From Paracoccus zhejiangensis (lineage in GTDB: Bacteria; Pseudomonadota; Alphaproteobacteria; Rhodobacterales; Rhodobacteraceae), in assembly GCF_002847445.1 (NCBI RefSeq), contig NZ_CP025433.1, positions 1 through 64,000 on the forward strand: a DNA stretch of 64,000 nucleotides. Reading direction: 5' to 3'. Below, piece after piece: positions 7,676 to 17,892 of the stretch (the stretch's first letter is position 1; each line of letters begins with the position of its first letter). The notes under the pieces were generated by a model. The model did no database searches and had not been told where the DNA came from. It saw only the letters and a program-made list of their open reading frames with translations. Made by a program: the position numbers and the translations under genes.

Positions 7676-8848
7676 ATGACGAAAGCCGTTATCGTCTCCG
7701 CCGCGCGCACGCCGGTAGGCAGTTTTTTGGGATCTTTCGCCAATGTGCCGGCGCATGACCTGGGCGCGACCGTCCTGAAGGCCGTTGTCGAACGCGCCGG
7801 CGTCGACCCGGCCGAGGTCAGTGAAACCATCCTCGGTCAGGTGCTGACCGCCGCGCAGGGCCAGAACCCCGCGCGTCAGGCCCATATCAATGCCGGCCTG
7901 CCGAAGGAATCGGCCGCCTGGGGGCTCAACCAGGTCTGTGGTTCGGGTCTGCGCGCGGTGGCTCTGGCCGCCCAGCAGGTCAGCCTCGGCGATGCCGATA
8001 TCGTCATCGCCGGCGGTCAGGAAAGCATGTCGCTGTCGCCGCACGCCTCCTACCTGCGCGCCGGTCAGAAAATGGGCGACATGCAAGCCATCGACACGAT
8101 GATCCGCGACGGGCTGTGGGACGCGTTCAACAATTACCACATGGGCCAGACGGCCGAGAACGTGGCCGAGAAATTCCAGATCACCCGCGAGGCGCAGGAC
8201 GAATTCGCCGTCGCCAGCCAGAACAAAGCCGAGGCGGCGCAGAAGGCTGGCAAGTTCGATGATGAGATCGTCGGCTATACCGTCAAGACCCGCAAGGGCG
8301 ACACGATCGTCGACAAGGACGAGTATATCCGCCATGGCGCCACGCTGGAGGCGATGCAGAAGCTGCGCCCCGCCTTCACCCGCGACGGCACCGTGACCGC
8401 CGGCAACGCCTCGGGTCTGAATGACGGCGCTGCCGCCGTGATGGTCATGTCCGAGGAAGAGGCCGCCCGTCGCGGCCTGACCCCGCTGGCACGCATCGCC
8501 TCCTACGCCACCGCCGGCCTTGATCCGGCCATCATGGGCGTGGGTCCGGTCTATGCCAGCCGCAAGGCGCTGGAAAAAGCCGGCTGGAAGGTCGGCGATC
8601 TGGACCTGATCGAGGCGAACGAGGCCTTTGCCGCGCAGGCACTGGCTGTGAACAAGGAGATGGGCTGGGACCCCGAGATCGTGAACGTGAACGGCGGCGC
8701 CATCGCCATCGGCCACCCCATCGGTGCCTCGGGGGCGCGCATCCTGAACACGCTGCTGTTCGAGATGGCGCGCCGCGACGCCAAGAAGGGTCTTGCCACG
8801 CTCTGCATCGGCGGCGGCATGGGCGTCGCCCTCTGCCTCGAGCGCTGA
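7676..8848 (+). CDS. phaA: Acetyl-CoA C-acetyltransferase (beta-ketothiolase) PhaA
   Basis: A 390-residue thiolase that condenses two acetyl-CoA to acetoacetyl-CoA, the first step of PHB synthesis. The acyl-accepting cysteine lies in [11 protein letters not shown], the His motif in [17 protein letters not shown], and the second catalytic cysteine in [11 protein letters not shown]. The ATG at 7676 begins [15 protein letters not shown], the canonical thiolase start. AGGAAAAGGA lies just upstream. phaB follows after about 40 bases, which favours the PHB role over a fatty-acid degradation role. Confidence 0.95.
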   Translation: MTKAVIVSAARTPVGSFLGSFANVPAHDLGATVLKAVVERAGVDPAEVSETILGQVLTAAQGQNPARQAHINAGLPKESAAWGLNQVCGSGLRAVALAAQQVSLGDADIVIAGGQESMSLSPHASYLRAGQKMGDMQAIDTMIRDGLWDAFNNYHMGQTAENVAEKFQITREAQDEFAVASQNKAEAAQKAGKFDDEIVGYTVKTRKGDTIVDKDEYIRHGATLEAMQKLRPAFTRDGTVTAGNASGLNDGAAAVMVMSEEEAARRGLTPLARIASYATAGLDPAIMGVGPVYASRKALEKAGWKVGDLDLIEANEAFAAQALAVNKEMGWDPEIVNVNGGAIAIGHPIGASGARILNTLLFEMARRDAKKGLATLCIGGGMGVALCLER

Positions 8849-8889
8849 GGCTCCAGGCCAGAATCGACACAACATCAGAGGAGGGATCA

Positions 8890-9615
8890 ATGTCAAGGGT
8901 TGCACTAGTTACTGGGGGATCGCGCGGCATTGGCGCCGCCATCTCGAAAGCGTTGAAGGAAGCGGGTTATACCGTCGCCGCGAACTATGCCGGCAATGAC
9001 GAGGCCGCCAAGGCCTTCACCGACGAGACCGGCATCAAGACCTACAAGTGGTCGGTCGCCGATTACGATGCCTGCACCGCCGGCATCAAGCAGGTCGAGG
9101 ACGAGCTGGGCCCGATCGCCGTTCTGGTGAATAATGCGGGCATTACCCGCGATGCGATGTTCCACAAGATGACGCCGCAGCAGTGGAAAGAGGTCATGGA
9201 CACCAACCTGACCGGCCTTTTCAACATGACCCATCCGGTCTGGACCGGGATGCGCGACCGCAAGTTCGGCCGCATCGTCAATATCAGCTCGATCAACGGC
9301 CAGAAGGGTCAGGCGGGTCAGGCGAACTATTCGGCGGCGAAGGCCGGGGATCTGGGCTTCACCAAGGCCCTGGCGCAAGAGGGTGCCCGCGCCGGCATCA
9401 CCGTGAACGCCATCTGCCCGGGCTATATCGGCACCGAGATGGTGCGTGCCATCGACGAGAAGGTGCTGAACGAGCGGATCATCCCGCAGATCCCGGTCGG
9501 TCGCTTGGGTGAGCCCGAGGAAATCGCCCGCGCCGTGGTCTTCCTGGCCTCGGGCGATGCCGGCTTCATCACCGGCTCCACCATCTCCGCCAATGGCGGC
9601 CAGTTCTTCGTTTGA
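8890..9615 (+). CDS. phaB: Acetoacetyl-CoA reductase PhaB
   Basis: A 241-residue short-chain dehydrogenase that reduces acetoacetyl-CoA to (R)-3-hydroxybutyryl-CoA with NADPH. It shows the nucleotide-binding TGGSRGIG near the N-terminus, the NNAG motif, the catalytic serine in NISSINGQ, and the YSAAKAG Tyr-Lys pair. The ribosome site is GAGGAGGG, seven bases before the ATG. The gene order phaA-phaB identifies it as PhaB rather than FabG, which is a close relative. Confidence 0.93.
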   Translation: MSRVALVTGGSRGIGAAISKALKEAGYTVAANYAGNDEAAKAFTDETGIKTYKWSVADYDACTAGIKQVEDELGPIAVLVNNAGITRDAMFHKMTPQQWKEVMDTNLTGLFNMTHPVWTGMRDRKFGRIVNISSINGQKGQAGQANYSAAKAGDLGFTKALAQEGARAGITVNAICPGYIGTEMVRAIDEKVLNERIIPQIPVGRLGEPEEIARAVVFLASGDAGFITGSTISANGGQFFV

Positions 9616-9626
9616 GGGAAACACCC

Positions 9627-12281
9627 ATGAGAGACCTCGGTCCCGATATCGACCCGATCGAATCCCGCGAATGGCAGGACGCCATTGCCGACGTGATTGA
9701 ACGCGATGGCCCCAACAGGGCTCATTTCCTGCTCGATAGAGCCGTCGCACAGGCCCGCGCCGCCGGGGCAACGCTGCCGTTCTCTGCAACGACCCCTTAC
9801 CAGAACACGATCCCCGTGGACGATCAGTATGAGTTTCCGGGCGATCTGGACATGGAATGGCGCATCCGCACCATCAACCGCTGGAACGCCATGGCGACGG
9901 TCGTGCGCCGCAACAAGGAATCCAGCGAATACGGCGGGCATATCGCATCCTTCGCCTCCTCGGCGGTGATGTATGACGTCGGGCTGAACCACTTCTGGCG
10001 CGCGCGGTCGGCGATTCACGGCGGCGATCTGGTATTCTTCCAGGGCCATGTGGTGCCCGGCATCTATGCCCGGTCCTTCATGGAAGGCCGCATCACCGAA
10101 GAGCAGATGCTGAACTTCCGGTCCGAGGTCGGGGGCGAGGGGCTGTCGTCCTATCCCCATCCCTGGCTGATGCCGGACTATTGGCAGTTCCCGACCGTCA
10201 GCATGGGACTTGGCCCGCTGATGGCGATCTATCAGGCGCGGTTCATGAAATACATGCACAACCGCGGGCTGATCGATATGGCCGACCGCAAGGTCTGGTG
10301 TTTCCTGGGCGACGGAGAGATGGACGAGCCGGAAAGCCGCGGTGCCATCGACCTGGCCGCGCGCGAGGGTCTCGACAACCTGATCTTCGTCATCAACTGC
10401 AACCTGCAACGCCTGGACGGCCCGGTGCGCGGCAACGGCAAGATCGTGCAGGAGCTGGAAGGCAATTTCCGAGGCGCGGGCTGGAATGTCGTCAAGCTGC
10501 TCTGGGGCAAGGGCTGGGACGATCTGCTGGAAAACGACACCAGCGGCCGGCTGCGCCAGTTGATGGATGAAACGGTGGACGGCGACTATCAGACCTTCAA
10601 GTCCAAGGACGGCGCCTATATCCGCAAGCATTTCTTCGGCAAGTATCCCGAAACTGCGGCCCTGGTCGAGGACTGGTCCGACGATCAGATCTGGTCGCTG
10701 AGCCGGGGCGGCCACGATCCCGAGAAGGTCTATACCGCGTTCCGCAAGGCGACCGACACCAGGGACCAGCCGACCTGCCTGCTGATCAAGACGGTCAAGG
10801 GCTATGGCATGGGATCCGCGGGCGAAGGGCAGAACACCACCCACCAGCAGAAAAAGCTGGCCGAGGAGCAACTGCGCGCGTTCCGAGACCGCTTCAAGAT
10901 CCCCGTGTCCGACGAGGATTTGCCGAAGGCCCCCTTCGTCGCGTTGAACAATGCCCAGAAGGCCTATCTGGCGGACCGGCGCAAGGCCCTGGGTGGCGCG
11001 TTCCCGCAGCGTGTCAGCACCTCGCCCAAGCTGGCAATCCCGCCGCTCGAGGCGTTCAAGGCGCAGCTTCAGAACACGGGCGAGCGCGAGATTTCGACCA
11101 CGATGGCCTTTGTGCGCATCCTTACCACACTTCTGCGCGACAAGGAGCTGGGCAAGCATATCGTGCCGATCGTGCCGGACGAAAGCCGCACCTTCGGCAT
11201 GGAGGGGCTGTTCCGATCCATAGGGATCTACAATCCCGCCGGCCAGCACTATACGCCCGAAGATCGCGAGCAGATGTCCTATTACCGCGAAGCAGCGGAT
11301 GGGCAGGTCTTGCAGGAAGGCATCAACGAGGCCGGTGCCATGGCCGACTGGATCGCGGCGGCGACGTCCTATTCCAATCACGGAGTGCCGATGATCCCGT
11401 TCTTCATCTACTATTCGATGTTCGGGTTCCAGCGGGTGGGCGATCTGGCCTGGGCTGCGGGCGACAGCCGGGCGCGTGGCTTCATGTTGGGCGGCACCGC
11501 CGGGCGCACAACGCTGAACGGCGAGGGCTTGCAGCACGAGGACGGCCACAGCCATATCATCGCGGGCACCGTCCCGAACTGCATCAGCTACGACCCGACC
11601 TTTCAGCACGAAGTGGCGGTGATCGTGCAGCACGGCATGACGCGGATGTATCAGGATCAGGAGGACGTGTATTTCTACATCACCCTGATGAACGAAAACT
11701 ATGCCCATCCCGACATGCCCGCAGGCTGCGAGGAGGGCATCATCCGCGGCCTCTATCGCCTGAAAGAGGTCAAGAAGGCGGGCAAGAATCACGTCAATCT
11801 GCTGGGATCGGGCACGATCCTGATCCAGGCGATCAGGGCCGCCGAGATGCTTGAGGCCGATTTCGGCGTCACCGCCGACATCTGGTCGGCGACCAGCCTG
11901 AACGAACTGGCCCGCGACGGCCAGGACGCAGAACGCTGGAACCGCCTGAACCCGATGGAACCCCCGCGCGAGGCTTTCGTCACGCAAACGCTGTCCAAGG
12001 CCAAGGGACCGGTGATCGCCGCCACCGACTACATGAAGAACTATGCCGAGCAGATCCGGGCCTTCGTGCCGGGCCGCTACACGGTGCTGGGGACCGACGG
12101 GTTCGGCCGGTCCGACAGCCGGGTGAACCTGCGCCGGTTCTTCGAGGTCGATGCCAACCACATCGCCGCCGCAGCCATGGTGGATCTGTTCCGTGACGGG
12201 GCGGTCGACGAGGCGACGCTGAAGGCTGCCCTTGCCAAGTATGACATCGACGGCGCCAAGCCGAACCCCCGGCTGGTCTGA
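9627..12281 (+). CDS. aceE: Pyruvate dehydrogenase E1, homodimeric AceE type
   Basis: An 884-residue thiamine-diphosphate enzyme that decarboxylates pyruvate and acetylates the lipoyl group of E2. Length and start match the enteric AceE type (887 residues in E. coli), not the PdhA/PdhB pair common in alphaproteobacteria. The thiamine motif begins at GDGEMDEPES and ends in VINCNLQRLDGPV. I chose the ATG at 9627 (MRDLGPDIDP); a TTG overlapping the phaB stop in the same frame is less likely. The aceF and lpd genes directly follow, completing the complex. Confidence 0.95.
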   Translation: MRDLGPDIDPIESREWQDAIADVIERDGPNRAHFLLDRAVAQARAAGATLPFSATTPYQNTIPVDDQYEFPGDLDMEWRIRTINRWNAMATVVRRNKESSEYGGHIASFASSAVMYDVGLNHFWRARSAIHGGDLVFFQGHVVPGIYARSFMEGRITEEQMLNFRSEVGGEGLSSYPHPWLMPDYWQFPTVSMGLGPLMAIYQARFMKYMHNRGLIDMADRKVWCFLGDGEMDEPESRGAIDLAAREGLDNLIFVINCNLQRLDGPVRGNGKIVQELEGNFRGAGWNVVKLLWGKGWDDLLENDTSGRLRQLMDETVDGDYQTFKSKDGAYIRKHFFGKYPETAALVEDWSDDQIWSLSRGGHDPEKVYTAFRKATDTRDQPTCLLIKTVKGYGMGSAGEGQNTTHQQKKLAEEQLRAFRDRFKIPVSDEDLPKAPFVALNNAQKAYLADRRKALGGAFPQRVSTSPKLAIPPLEAFKAQLQNTGEREISTTMAFVRILTTLLRDKELGKHIVPIVPDESRTFGMEGLFRSIGIYNPAGQHYTPEDREQMSYYREAADGQVLQEGINEAGAMADWIAAATSYSNHGVPMIPFFIYYSMFGFQRVGDLAWAAGDSRARGFMLGGTAGRTTLNGEGLQHEDGHSHIIAGTVPNCISYDPTFQHEVAVIVQHGMTRMYQDQEDVYFYITLMNENYAHPDMPAGCEEGIIRGLYRLKEVKKAGKNHVNLLGSGTILIQAIRAAEMLEADFGVTADIWSATSLNELARDGQDAERWNRLNPMEPPREAFVTQTLSKAKGPVIAATDYMKNYAEQIRAFVPGRYTVLGTDGFGRSDSRVNLRRFFEVDANHIAAAAMVDLFRDGAVDEATLKAALAKYDIDGAKPNPRLV

Positions 12282-12305
12282 GCGGGAAGAAGGAGGAGAC
12301 ACATC

Positions 12306-13586
12306 ATGCCTGTTGAAGTGAACGTTCCGGACATCGGCGATTTCAAGGATGTCCCGGTCATCACCGTTCTGGTGAAGGTGGGCGACACCGTCGCCGCCGA
12401 GGACCCGTTGATCGAGCTTGAATCCGACAAGGCCACGATGGAGGTGCCAAGCCCCGTCGCCGGCCGCATCGCCTCTATCGTGGTCAAGGAAGGCGACCGG
12501 GTCTCCGAGGGATCGGTGATCCTGACGGTCGAGGCCGAGGGCAGCGACGCCGCAGCCGCCGCATCGGCACCTGCATCGGCGCCCGCCGCCGCGCCTGTCG
12601 CCGCGCCCGCCGCATCGGCTCCGGTCGCGGCAGCCCCCGCAGCCGCCGCCGTCACCGATTCGGGGTTCAACAAGGCCCATGCCTCGCCGTCGATCCGCGC
12701 CTTTGCGCGGCAGTTGGGGATTGATCTGGCCAAGATCAACGGCTCGGGCCGCAAGGGGCGCATCCTGCGCGACGATGTGACGGCGGCGCTGAAGGCCAGC
12801 GCAGTCCCGGCCGCCGCTGCATCGGGCGGCGCGGCGCAGGGCGGCGGCATGGGCATTCCGCCGATTCCGGTGGTGGACTTCTCGAAGTTCGGTCCGGTCG
12901 AAAACGTGGAAATGCCCCGCATCAAGAAGCTGTCCGGCCCGGCGCTGCACCGGTCTTGGCTGAACGTCCCCCATGTCACCCACCAAGAGGAAGCCGACAT
13001 CACCGAGATCGACCAGTTCCGCAAGGAACTGGACGACGAGGCCAAGAAGGACGGCTATCGCGTCACGCTGCTGGCGCTTGTCATCAAGGCCAGCGTGTCC
13101 GCGCTGCGCAAGCACTGGGAGTTCAACTCGTCGATCCATCCCGACGGCGACAAGCTGATCCGCAAGTCCTACTACAACATCGGCTTTGCCGCGGACACGC
13201 CGAACGGGCTGGTGGTCCCGGTCATCAAGGACGCCGACCGCAAGGGGATTGTCGACATCTCGAAGGAACTGGGCGATCTCAGTGCCAAGGCCCGCGCGGG
13301 AGAGCTGAAGTCCCAGGACATGCAGGGCGCGACCTTCACCATCTCGTCGCTGGGGGGCATCGGCGGCACCGCCTTCACCCCCATCGTGAACGCCCCCGAG
13401 GTGGCGATCCTGGGCCTGACGCGCTCGCGGATGGCGCCGGTCTGGGACGGCCAGCAATTCGTGCCGCGCAACATGCTGCCGATGTCGCTCAGCTATGACC
13501 ACCGCGCCATCGACGGGGCGTTGGCCGCGCGCTTTGCCGCGACGCTGAAACACCTGCTCGGCGACGTGCGCCGGATCATGCTGTGA
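12306..13586 (+). CDS. aceF: Dihydrolipoyl acetyltransferase, pyruvate dehydrogenase E2
   Basis: A 426-residue protein with one N-terminal lipoyl domain (lysine in ESDKATMEVPSP, about residue 42). An alanine-proline linker follows (residues 79-117), then a peripheral-subunit-binding domain (SPSIRAFARQLGIDL) and a catalytic acetyltransferase core ending in the SYDHRAIDG active site. It transfers acetyl groups to CoA. E. coli AceF has three lipoyl domains and this one has a single one. The nearly identical lipoyl domain on the next gene, lpd, may supply a second. Confidence 0.95.
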   Translation: MPVEVNVPDIGDFKDVPVITVLVKVGDTVAAEDPLIELESDKATMEVPSPVAGRIASIVVKEGDRVSEGSVILTVEAEGSDAAAAASAPASAPAAAPVAAPAASAPVAAAPAAAAVTDSGFNKAHASPSIRAFARQLGIDLAKINGSGRKGRILRDDVTAALKASAVPAAAASGGAAQGGGMGIPPIPVVDFSKFGPVENVEMPRIKKLSGPALHRSWLNVPHVTHQEEADITEIDQFRKELDDEAKKDGYRVTLLALVIKASVSALRKHWEFNSSIHPDGDKLIRKSYYNIGFAADTPNGLVVPVIKDADRKGIVDISKELGDLSAKARAGELKSQDMQGATFTISSLGGIGGTAFTPIVNAPEVAILGLTRSRMAPVWDGQQFVPRNMLPMSLSYDHRAIDGALAARFAATLKHLLGDVRRIML

Positions 13587-13600
13587 AGGAGGGCCGAAAC

Positions 13601-15397
13601 ATGGACATCAAGGTTCCCGACATCGGCGATTTCAAGGATGTGCCGGTCATCACCCTTCTGGTCGCCGTCGGCGACGAGGTTGCCGAGGAGCAGCCGCTTA
13701 TCGAACTGGAATCCGACAAGGCCACGATGGAGGTGCCCAGCCCCGTCGCAGGCCGGATCACCGCGATCTCGGTCAAGGAAGGCGATCGGGTCTCCGAAGG
13801 ATCGGTGATCCTGACGCTGGATGCCGCCGGCGCCGCCGCAGACCCCGCCAAGGGCGCCGAACCCGCCAAGGGCAACGAGGAGCCGCGCAAGGACAGCAGC
13901 GGCGGTCGTGACAGCAGCCCGGCCGCAGCTCAGCCCGCGGCTCAGCCCGTCCCGGCAGCGCTGCCCGCTTCGGCGCGCGGCGACATCCATGCCGAGCTGG
14001 TCGTGCTCGGTTCGGGTCCGGGCGGCTATACCGCGGCGTTCCGCGCCGCCGACCTGGGCAAGAAGGTCGTGCTCATCGAACGCTATCCGACGCTGGGTGG
14101 GGTCTGCCTGAACGTCGGCTGCATTCCGTCCAAGGCTCTGCTGCACGCCGCCAAGGTCATCTCGGAAGCCGAGGAGATGGGCCATCATGGCCTGCGCTTC
14201 TCGCCACCCGAGGTGGATCTCGACGCGCTGCGCGGCTGGAAGGACTCGGTCGTCAAACAGTTGACGGGCGGTCTCGGCGGTCTGGCCAAGGGACGCAAGG
14301 TTCAGGTCGTGACCGGCTTTGGGACCTTTGCCGGACCCAATATGATCGCGGTCGACAACGACGGGGCGACCTCCACGGTCAGCTTCGACCAGTGCATCAT
14401 CGCCGCCGGGTCCGAACCCGTGACCCTGCCGTTCATTCCCCATGACGATCCCCGCGTGATCGATTCCACCGGCGCGCTGGAACTGGACGGCGTGCCCGCG
14501 CGCCTTCTGGTTCTGGGCGGCGGCATCATCGGGCTGGAAATGGCCTGCGTCTATGACGCGCTGGGGTCCAGCGTGACGGTCGTGGAACTGATGGACCAGA
14601 TCATCCCCGGCGCCGACAAGGACATCGTCAAGCCCCTGCATAAGCGGATCGAGGCCCGATACGAGAAGATCCTGCTCAAGACCAAGGTCACGGCGGTCTC
14701 GGCCGCCGAGGACGGGCTGACCGTCACCTTCGAGGACGACAAGGGCGGCACCACGACCGATCGCTTCGACAAGATCCTGGTGTCGGTCGGGCGTCGGCCC
14801 AACGGCAAGATGCTGAACGCCGGCGCCGCGGGCGTGGCCGTGGACGACCGCGGCTTCATCGCCGTGGACAGCCAGCAGCATACCAATGTTCCCCATATCC
14901 TCGCAATCGGCGACGTGGTGGGTCAGCCGATGCTGGCGCACAAGGCAGTCCATGAAGGCAAGGTCGCCGCCGAGGTTGCTGCCGGGCACAACCGCCACTT
15001 CGACGCCCGCGTGATTCCCTCGGTCGCCTATACCGACCCCGAGGTCGCCTGGGTCGGCGTGACCGAAGCCCAGGCCAAGGCCAGTGGCCTGAAGGTCGGC
15101 AAGGGCGTTTTCCCCTGGGCTGCCTCTGGACGGTCGCTTTCGCTTGGCCGGTCCGAGGGCATCACCAAGCTGATCTTCGACGAAACCGATCAACGCGTCA
15201 TTGGCGCGGCCATCGTCGGCCCGAACGCCGGCGATCTGATCGCCGAGGTGGCCCTGGCAATCGAGATGGGGGCCGATGCGGTCGACCTTGGCCACACCAT
15301 CCACCCGCATCCTACCCTGAGTGAGACGGTGAACTTCGCTGCCGAAATGTTCGAGGGCACGATCACCGACCTGATTCCGCCGAAGAAGCGTCACTGA
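13601..15397 (+). CDS. lpd: Dihydrolipoamide dehydrogenase with N-terminal lipoyl domain (E3)
   Basis: A 598-residue flavoprotein that reoxidises the lipoyl arm, passing electrons to NAD. Residues 1-75 are a lipoyl domain almost the same as that of AceF (about 85 percent identical by eye). A proline-alanine linker joins it to a full E3: the FAD motif GSGPGGYTAAF, the redox pair in GGVCLNVGCIPSK, the NAD motif GGGIIGLEM and the HPHPTLSE catalytic histidine. Lipoyl-E3 fusions are known in Neisseria and Ralstonia. The ATG at 13601 follows AGGAGGG. Confidence 0.95.
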   Translation: MDIKVPDIGDFKDVPVITLLVAVGDEVAEEQPLIELESDKATMEVPSPVAGRITAISVKEGDRVSEGSVILTLDAAGAAADPAKGAEPAKGNEEPRKDSSGGRDSSPAAAQPAAQPVPAALPASARGDIHAELVVLGSGPGGYTAAFRAADLGKKVVLIERYPTLGGVCLNVGCIPSKALLHAAKVISEAEEMGHHGLRFSPPEVDLDALRGWKDSVVKQLTGGLGGLAKGRKVQVVTGFGTFAGPNMIAVDNDGATSTVSFDQCIIAAGSEPVTLPFIPHDDPRVIDSTGALELDGVPARLLVLGGGIIGLEMACVYDALGSSVTVVELMDQIIPGADKDIVKPLHKRIEARYEKILLKTKVTAVSAAEDGLTVTFEDDKGGTTTDRFDKILVSVGRRPNGKMLNAGAAGVAVDDRGFIAVDSQQHTNVPHILAIGDVVGQPMLAHKAVHEGKVAAEVAAGHNRHFDARVIPSVAYTDPEVAWVGVTEAQAKASGLKVGKGVFPWAASGRSLSLGRSEGITKLIFDETDQRVIGAAIVGPNAGDLIAEVALAIEMGADAVDLGHTIHPHPTLSETVNFAAEMFEGTITDLIPPKKRH

Positions 15398-15402
15398 CCG
15401 TG

Positions 15403-15430
15403 ATCGGGCGGCCACAGCTGATCGCCCGAT
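15403..15430 (+). other. Stem-loop between lpd and the phasin gene
   Basis: ATCGGGCG (15403-15410) and CGCCCGAT (15423-15430) form a perfect 8-bp stem around a 12-base loop, six bases after the lpd stop. No T-run follows, so it is more likely an RNA processing or stability element than a full terminator. Confidence 0.4.
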
Positions 15431-15462
15431 GCCTTCCGTCAGCACAGCAACAGGAGCCTGCA

Positions 15463-15927
15463 ATGACCGACAAGAAGCCCACCATGGATTTCAACGAAGC
15501 GCTCAAGGCGTTTGATCCGACCTCCCTGTTTCCGTTCATGAACTCTCAGGGCATGGCGGACTGGTTCCGCCGTCAGAATGTTGACGGCCTCGATCCCGCC
15601 TCGATGCTGAAGATGTGGCAGAAACGGCTGGATGCCCTGGCCAGTGCCAACGAGCACGCAAGATCCCTCTACCGGTTGCAGATCGAGCGCCAGTTCCAGA
15701 TTTTCGACGAGATGACGGCTGCCGCAACAGACAGCAGGAAGCGGCTCGACACATCCGTGCGCTCCGAGGCGCCCGGGAACAATCTCAAGATTCTCTCGAA
15801 CGCGGCCGACAAGGCTCTCGAGCTGATGCAGCGGCTTTCGGAGGAATCGCTGGTGGCGATGACCGAAACTCAGAAGCGGTTCGCAGTCGAGGTGGATGCG
15901 GCCGTCAAGGACTTGCGCGGCGGCTGA
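15463..15927 (+). CDS. Phasin family protein (PHB granule-associated)
   Basis: A 154-residue helical protein beginning MTDKKPTMDFNEALKAFD, with the phasin-type stretch FRRQNVDGLDPASMLKMWQKRLDAL split over two helices. Long amphipathic helices follow without cysteine. Phasins coat polyhydroxyalkanoate granules and set their number and size. Its place between the PHB precursor genes and the later phaC supports this. CAGGAG precedes the ATG at 15463. The family is diverse, so the exact phasin subtype is not assigned. Confidence 0.85.
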   Translation: MTDKKPTMDFNEALKAFDPTSLFPFMNSQGMADWFRRQNVDGLDPASMLKMWQKRLDALASANEHARSLYRLQIERQFQIFDEMTAAATDSRKRLDTSVRSEAPGNNLKILSNAADKALELMQRLSEESLVAMTETQKRFAVEVDAAVKDLRGG

Positions 15928-16115
15928 GCGAGGAGGTTGGGAAGACCCCCGTCCCTTACCGCGGTGCGCGCAAGAGCATCGCCGCGCCCGTGCCCGTGAT
16001 CGACTGATCGACCCGGACCATGGTGCGCCACGAATCCGGCACGCCCGAGAATATCGGCTGCGTTGTCAAAGACCCCCACAGGGCCGGATCGGCCCGACGC
16101 TTCTGAGGAGGAAAG
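15928..16115. other. Gap between phasin gene and lactate permease
   Basis: 188 bases without a supported gene. A small GGGCCG-GAT-CGGCCC hairpin lies at 16081-16095, just upstream of the permease ribosome site. A second promoter may lie here, but I see no convincing -35/-10 pair. Confidence 0.4.
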
Positions 16116-17885
16116 ATGTCCCAAGTCTTCACATTCGTCTTGGCGCTGCTGCCAATCGCCACCGTGTTTCTGCTCTTGGTGGTGCTCGCACGCTCGGCCA
16201 AGCTTTCGATGGGCGTTGCCTATCTGGTCACGGCCGCGACCGCGCTTCTGGTCTGGGGCACGGACCTCAACAAAATTCTTGGCGCCACCGTGAACGGTGC
16301 CGTGACTGCGGTCAGCCTGCTCTACATCATCTTCGGTGCGATCCTGATGCTCTATACGCTGGAGGAAAGCGGCGGCATCCGGTCGATCCGGGCAGGGTTC
16401 ACCAGCATTTCGCCTGACCGGCGGGTACAGGCGATCATCATCGCCTGGTTGTTCGGATCGCTGATCGAGGGGGCGTCCGGGTTCGGAACGCCCGCGGCCA
16501 TCGCCGCGCCACTGCTGGTTGCCATCGGCTTTCCGGCCATGGCGGCGGTGCTGGTAACGCTGATCATTCAGTCCACGCCTGTGTCATTCGGGGCAGTCGG
16601 CACGCCGATTCTTGTCGGTGTCAATACCGGGCTTTCGGGTCAGGCGATTGTCGAACAGACCATCGCACCGATGGCCTTCGCTGACTATCTGGTCGAGATT
16701 GCTGTCAAGGTTGCCACGCTGCATGGCCTGATCGGCTTTCTGATCCCGTTGATCATGATCGGCATGATGACGCGGTTCTTCGGTTCCCGGCGGTCCTTCG
16801 CCGAAGGGTTCCGCATCTGGAAATTCGCGCTGTTCGCCGGGCTTGCCTTCACCGTTCCCTACTGGATCATTGCCAGCCTGCTTGGCCCGGAATTTCCGTC
16901 CCTGGTGGGCGGCATCATCGGGCTGCTGATCGTCGTTCCCGCCGCACGGGCCGGCTTCCTGATTCCGAAGGAGGTCTTCGACTTTCCGCCCCGCGAACAA
17001 TGGGACGGAAAATGGGTCGGCAAGCTGGACGATCTGGAGGATCACCGTGCCGGGCTTGAGATGATGCCGTTGCTCAAGGCCTGGGCGCCCTACATATTCG
17101 TGGTTCTTCTGCTGGTCGCGACGCGCACGATTCCCGATTTCAAGGCCTGGCTGACCGCCCCGGAACGGACCATGGCCTTCGATGATCTATTCGGGTCGGG
17201 CATCAATGCCCGCGTGCAATGGCTGTATCTGCCTGGAACGGTGCTGATCCTCGCTTCGCTGTTCACCTTCCTGTTCCATCGAATGCGTCCGGCCGATTAC
17301 GGCAAGGCATTGCGTACGTCGGGATCGACAATGATCGCGGCGGCCCCGGCACTGCTGTTGGCGGTGCCGATGGTGCAGGTGTTCATCAACTCTGCCTCGG
17401 ACACGATGGCGTCGATGCCGATCGTGCTCGCCGAAAGCGTCTCGGCCGTGGTCGGCAGTGCCTGGCCGATGTTCGCGCCGCTGATCGGGTCGATGGGCGC
17501 CTTCGTCGCCGGATCGAACACGATTTCGAACATGATGTTCTCGTTGTTCCAGTTCTCGACCGCTGAACAGATCGGTCTGGGCGCGGCCGGGGCGGGATTG
17601 GTTGTTGCGCTGCAGGCCATCGGCGGTGCGGCAGGCAATATGATCTGCGTGCACAACGTGGTGTCAGCCTCGGCCACGGTGGGACTTGTGGACCGCGAGG
17701 GCGAAATCATCCGCATGACCCTGATCCCGATGTTCTATTATATCGTCCAGGGCGGCTTTCTTGGTCTTGCTATCCTGGCGGGCGGACTGAACCTGTGGTG
17801 GATCGCCGTGTTGATCTGGCCGGCCACCGTGCTTTTCCTGATGTCGCGCAATCGCGGGGCTGTTCCCGCCACCCAAAAACGCTGA
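16116..17885 (+). CDS. lctP: L-lactate permease (LctP/LldP family)
   Basis: A 589-residue integral membrane protein with about 13-14 hydrophobic segments, matching the lactate permease family in length. Characteristic stretches are [37 protein letters not shown] and [18 protein letters not shown]. It imports lactate, probably with protons. GAGGAGGAAAG lies before the ATG. The three lactate-oxidation genes follow immediately, which fixes the substrate more firmly than sequence alone, since glycolate permeases belong to the same family. Confidence 0.93.
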   Translation: MSQVFTFVLALLPIATVFLLLVVLARSAKLSMGVAYLVTAATALLVWGTDLNKILGATVNGAVTAVSLLYIIFGAILMLYTLEESGGIRSIRAGFTSISPDRRVQAIIIAWLFGSLIEGASGFGTPAAIAAPLLVAIGFPAMAAVLVTLIIQSTPVSFGAVGTPILVGVNTGLSGQAIVEQTIAPMAFADYLVEIAVKVATLHGLIGFLIPLIMIGMMTRFFGSRRSFAEGFRIWKFALFAGLAFTVPYWIIASLLGPEFPSLVGGIIGLLIVVPAARAGFLIPKEVFDFPPREQWDGKWVGKLDDLEDHRAGLEMMPLLKAWAPYIFVVLLLVATRTIPDFKAWLTAPERTMAFDDLFGSGINARVQWLYLPGTVLILASLFTFLFHRMRPADYGKALRTSGSTMIAAAPALLLAVPMVQVFINSASDTMASMPIVLAESVSAVVGSAWPMFAPLIGSMGAFVAGSNTISNMMFSLFQFSTAEQIGLGAAGAGLVVALQAIGGAAGNMICVHNVVSASATVGLVDREGEIIRMTLIPMFYYIVQGGFLGLAILAGGLNLWWIAVLIWPATVLFLMSRNRGAVPATQKR

Positions 17886-17892
17886 GGTCGTC

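Noticed and set aside
9423..13553. A 1376-codon open frame on the minus strand
   Set aside because: It is antisense to phaB, aceE and aceF, which have clear domains. It is arginine, histidine and glycine rich, as GC-driven shadow frames are.
13493..15463. A 656-codon minus-strand open frame
   Set aside because: Antisense to lpd, which has all catalytic motifs. No known domain is seen in the antisense product.
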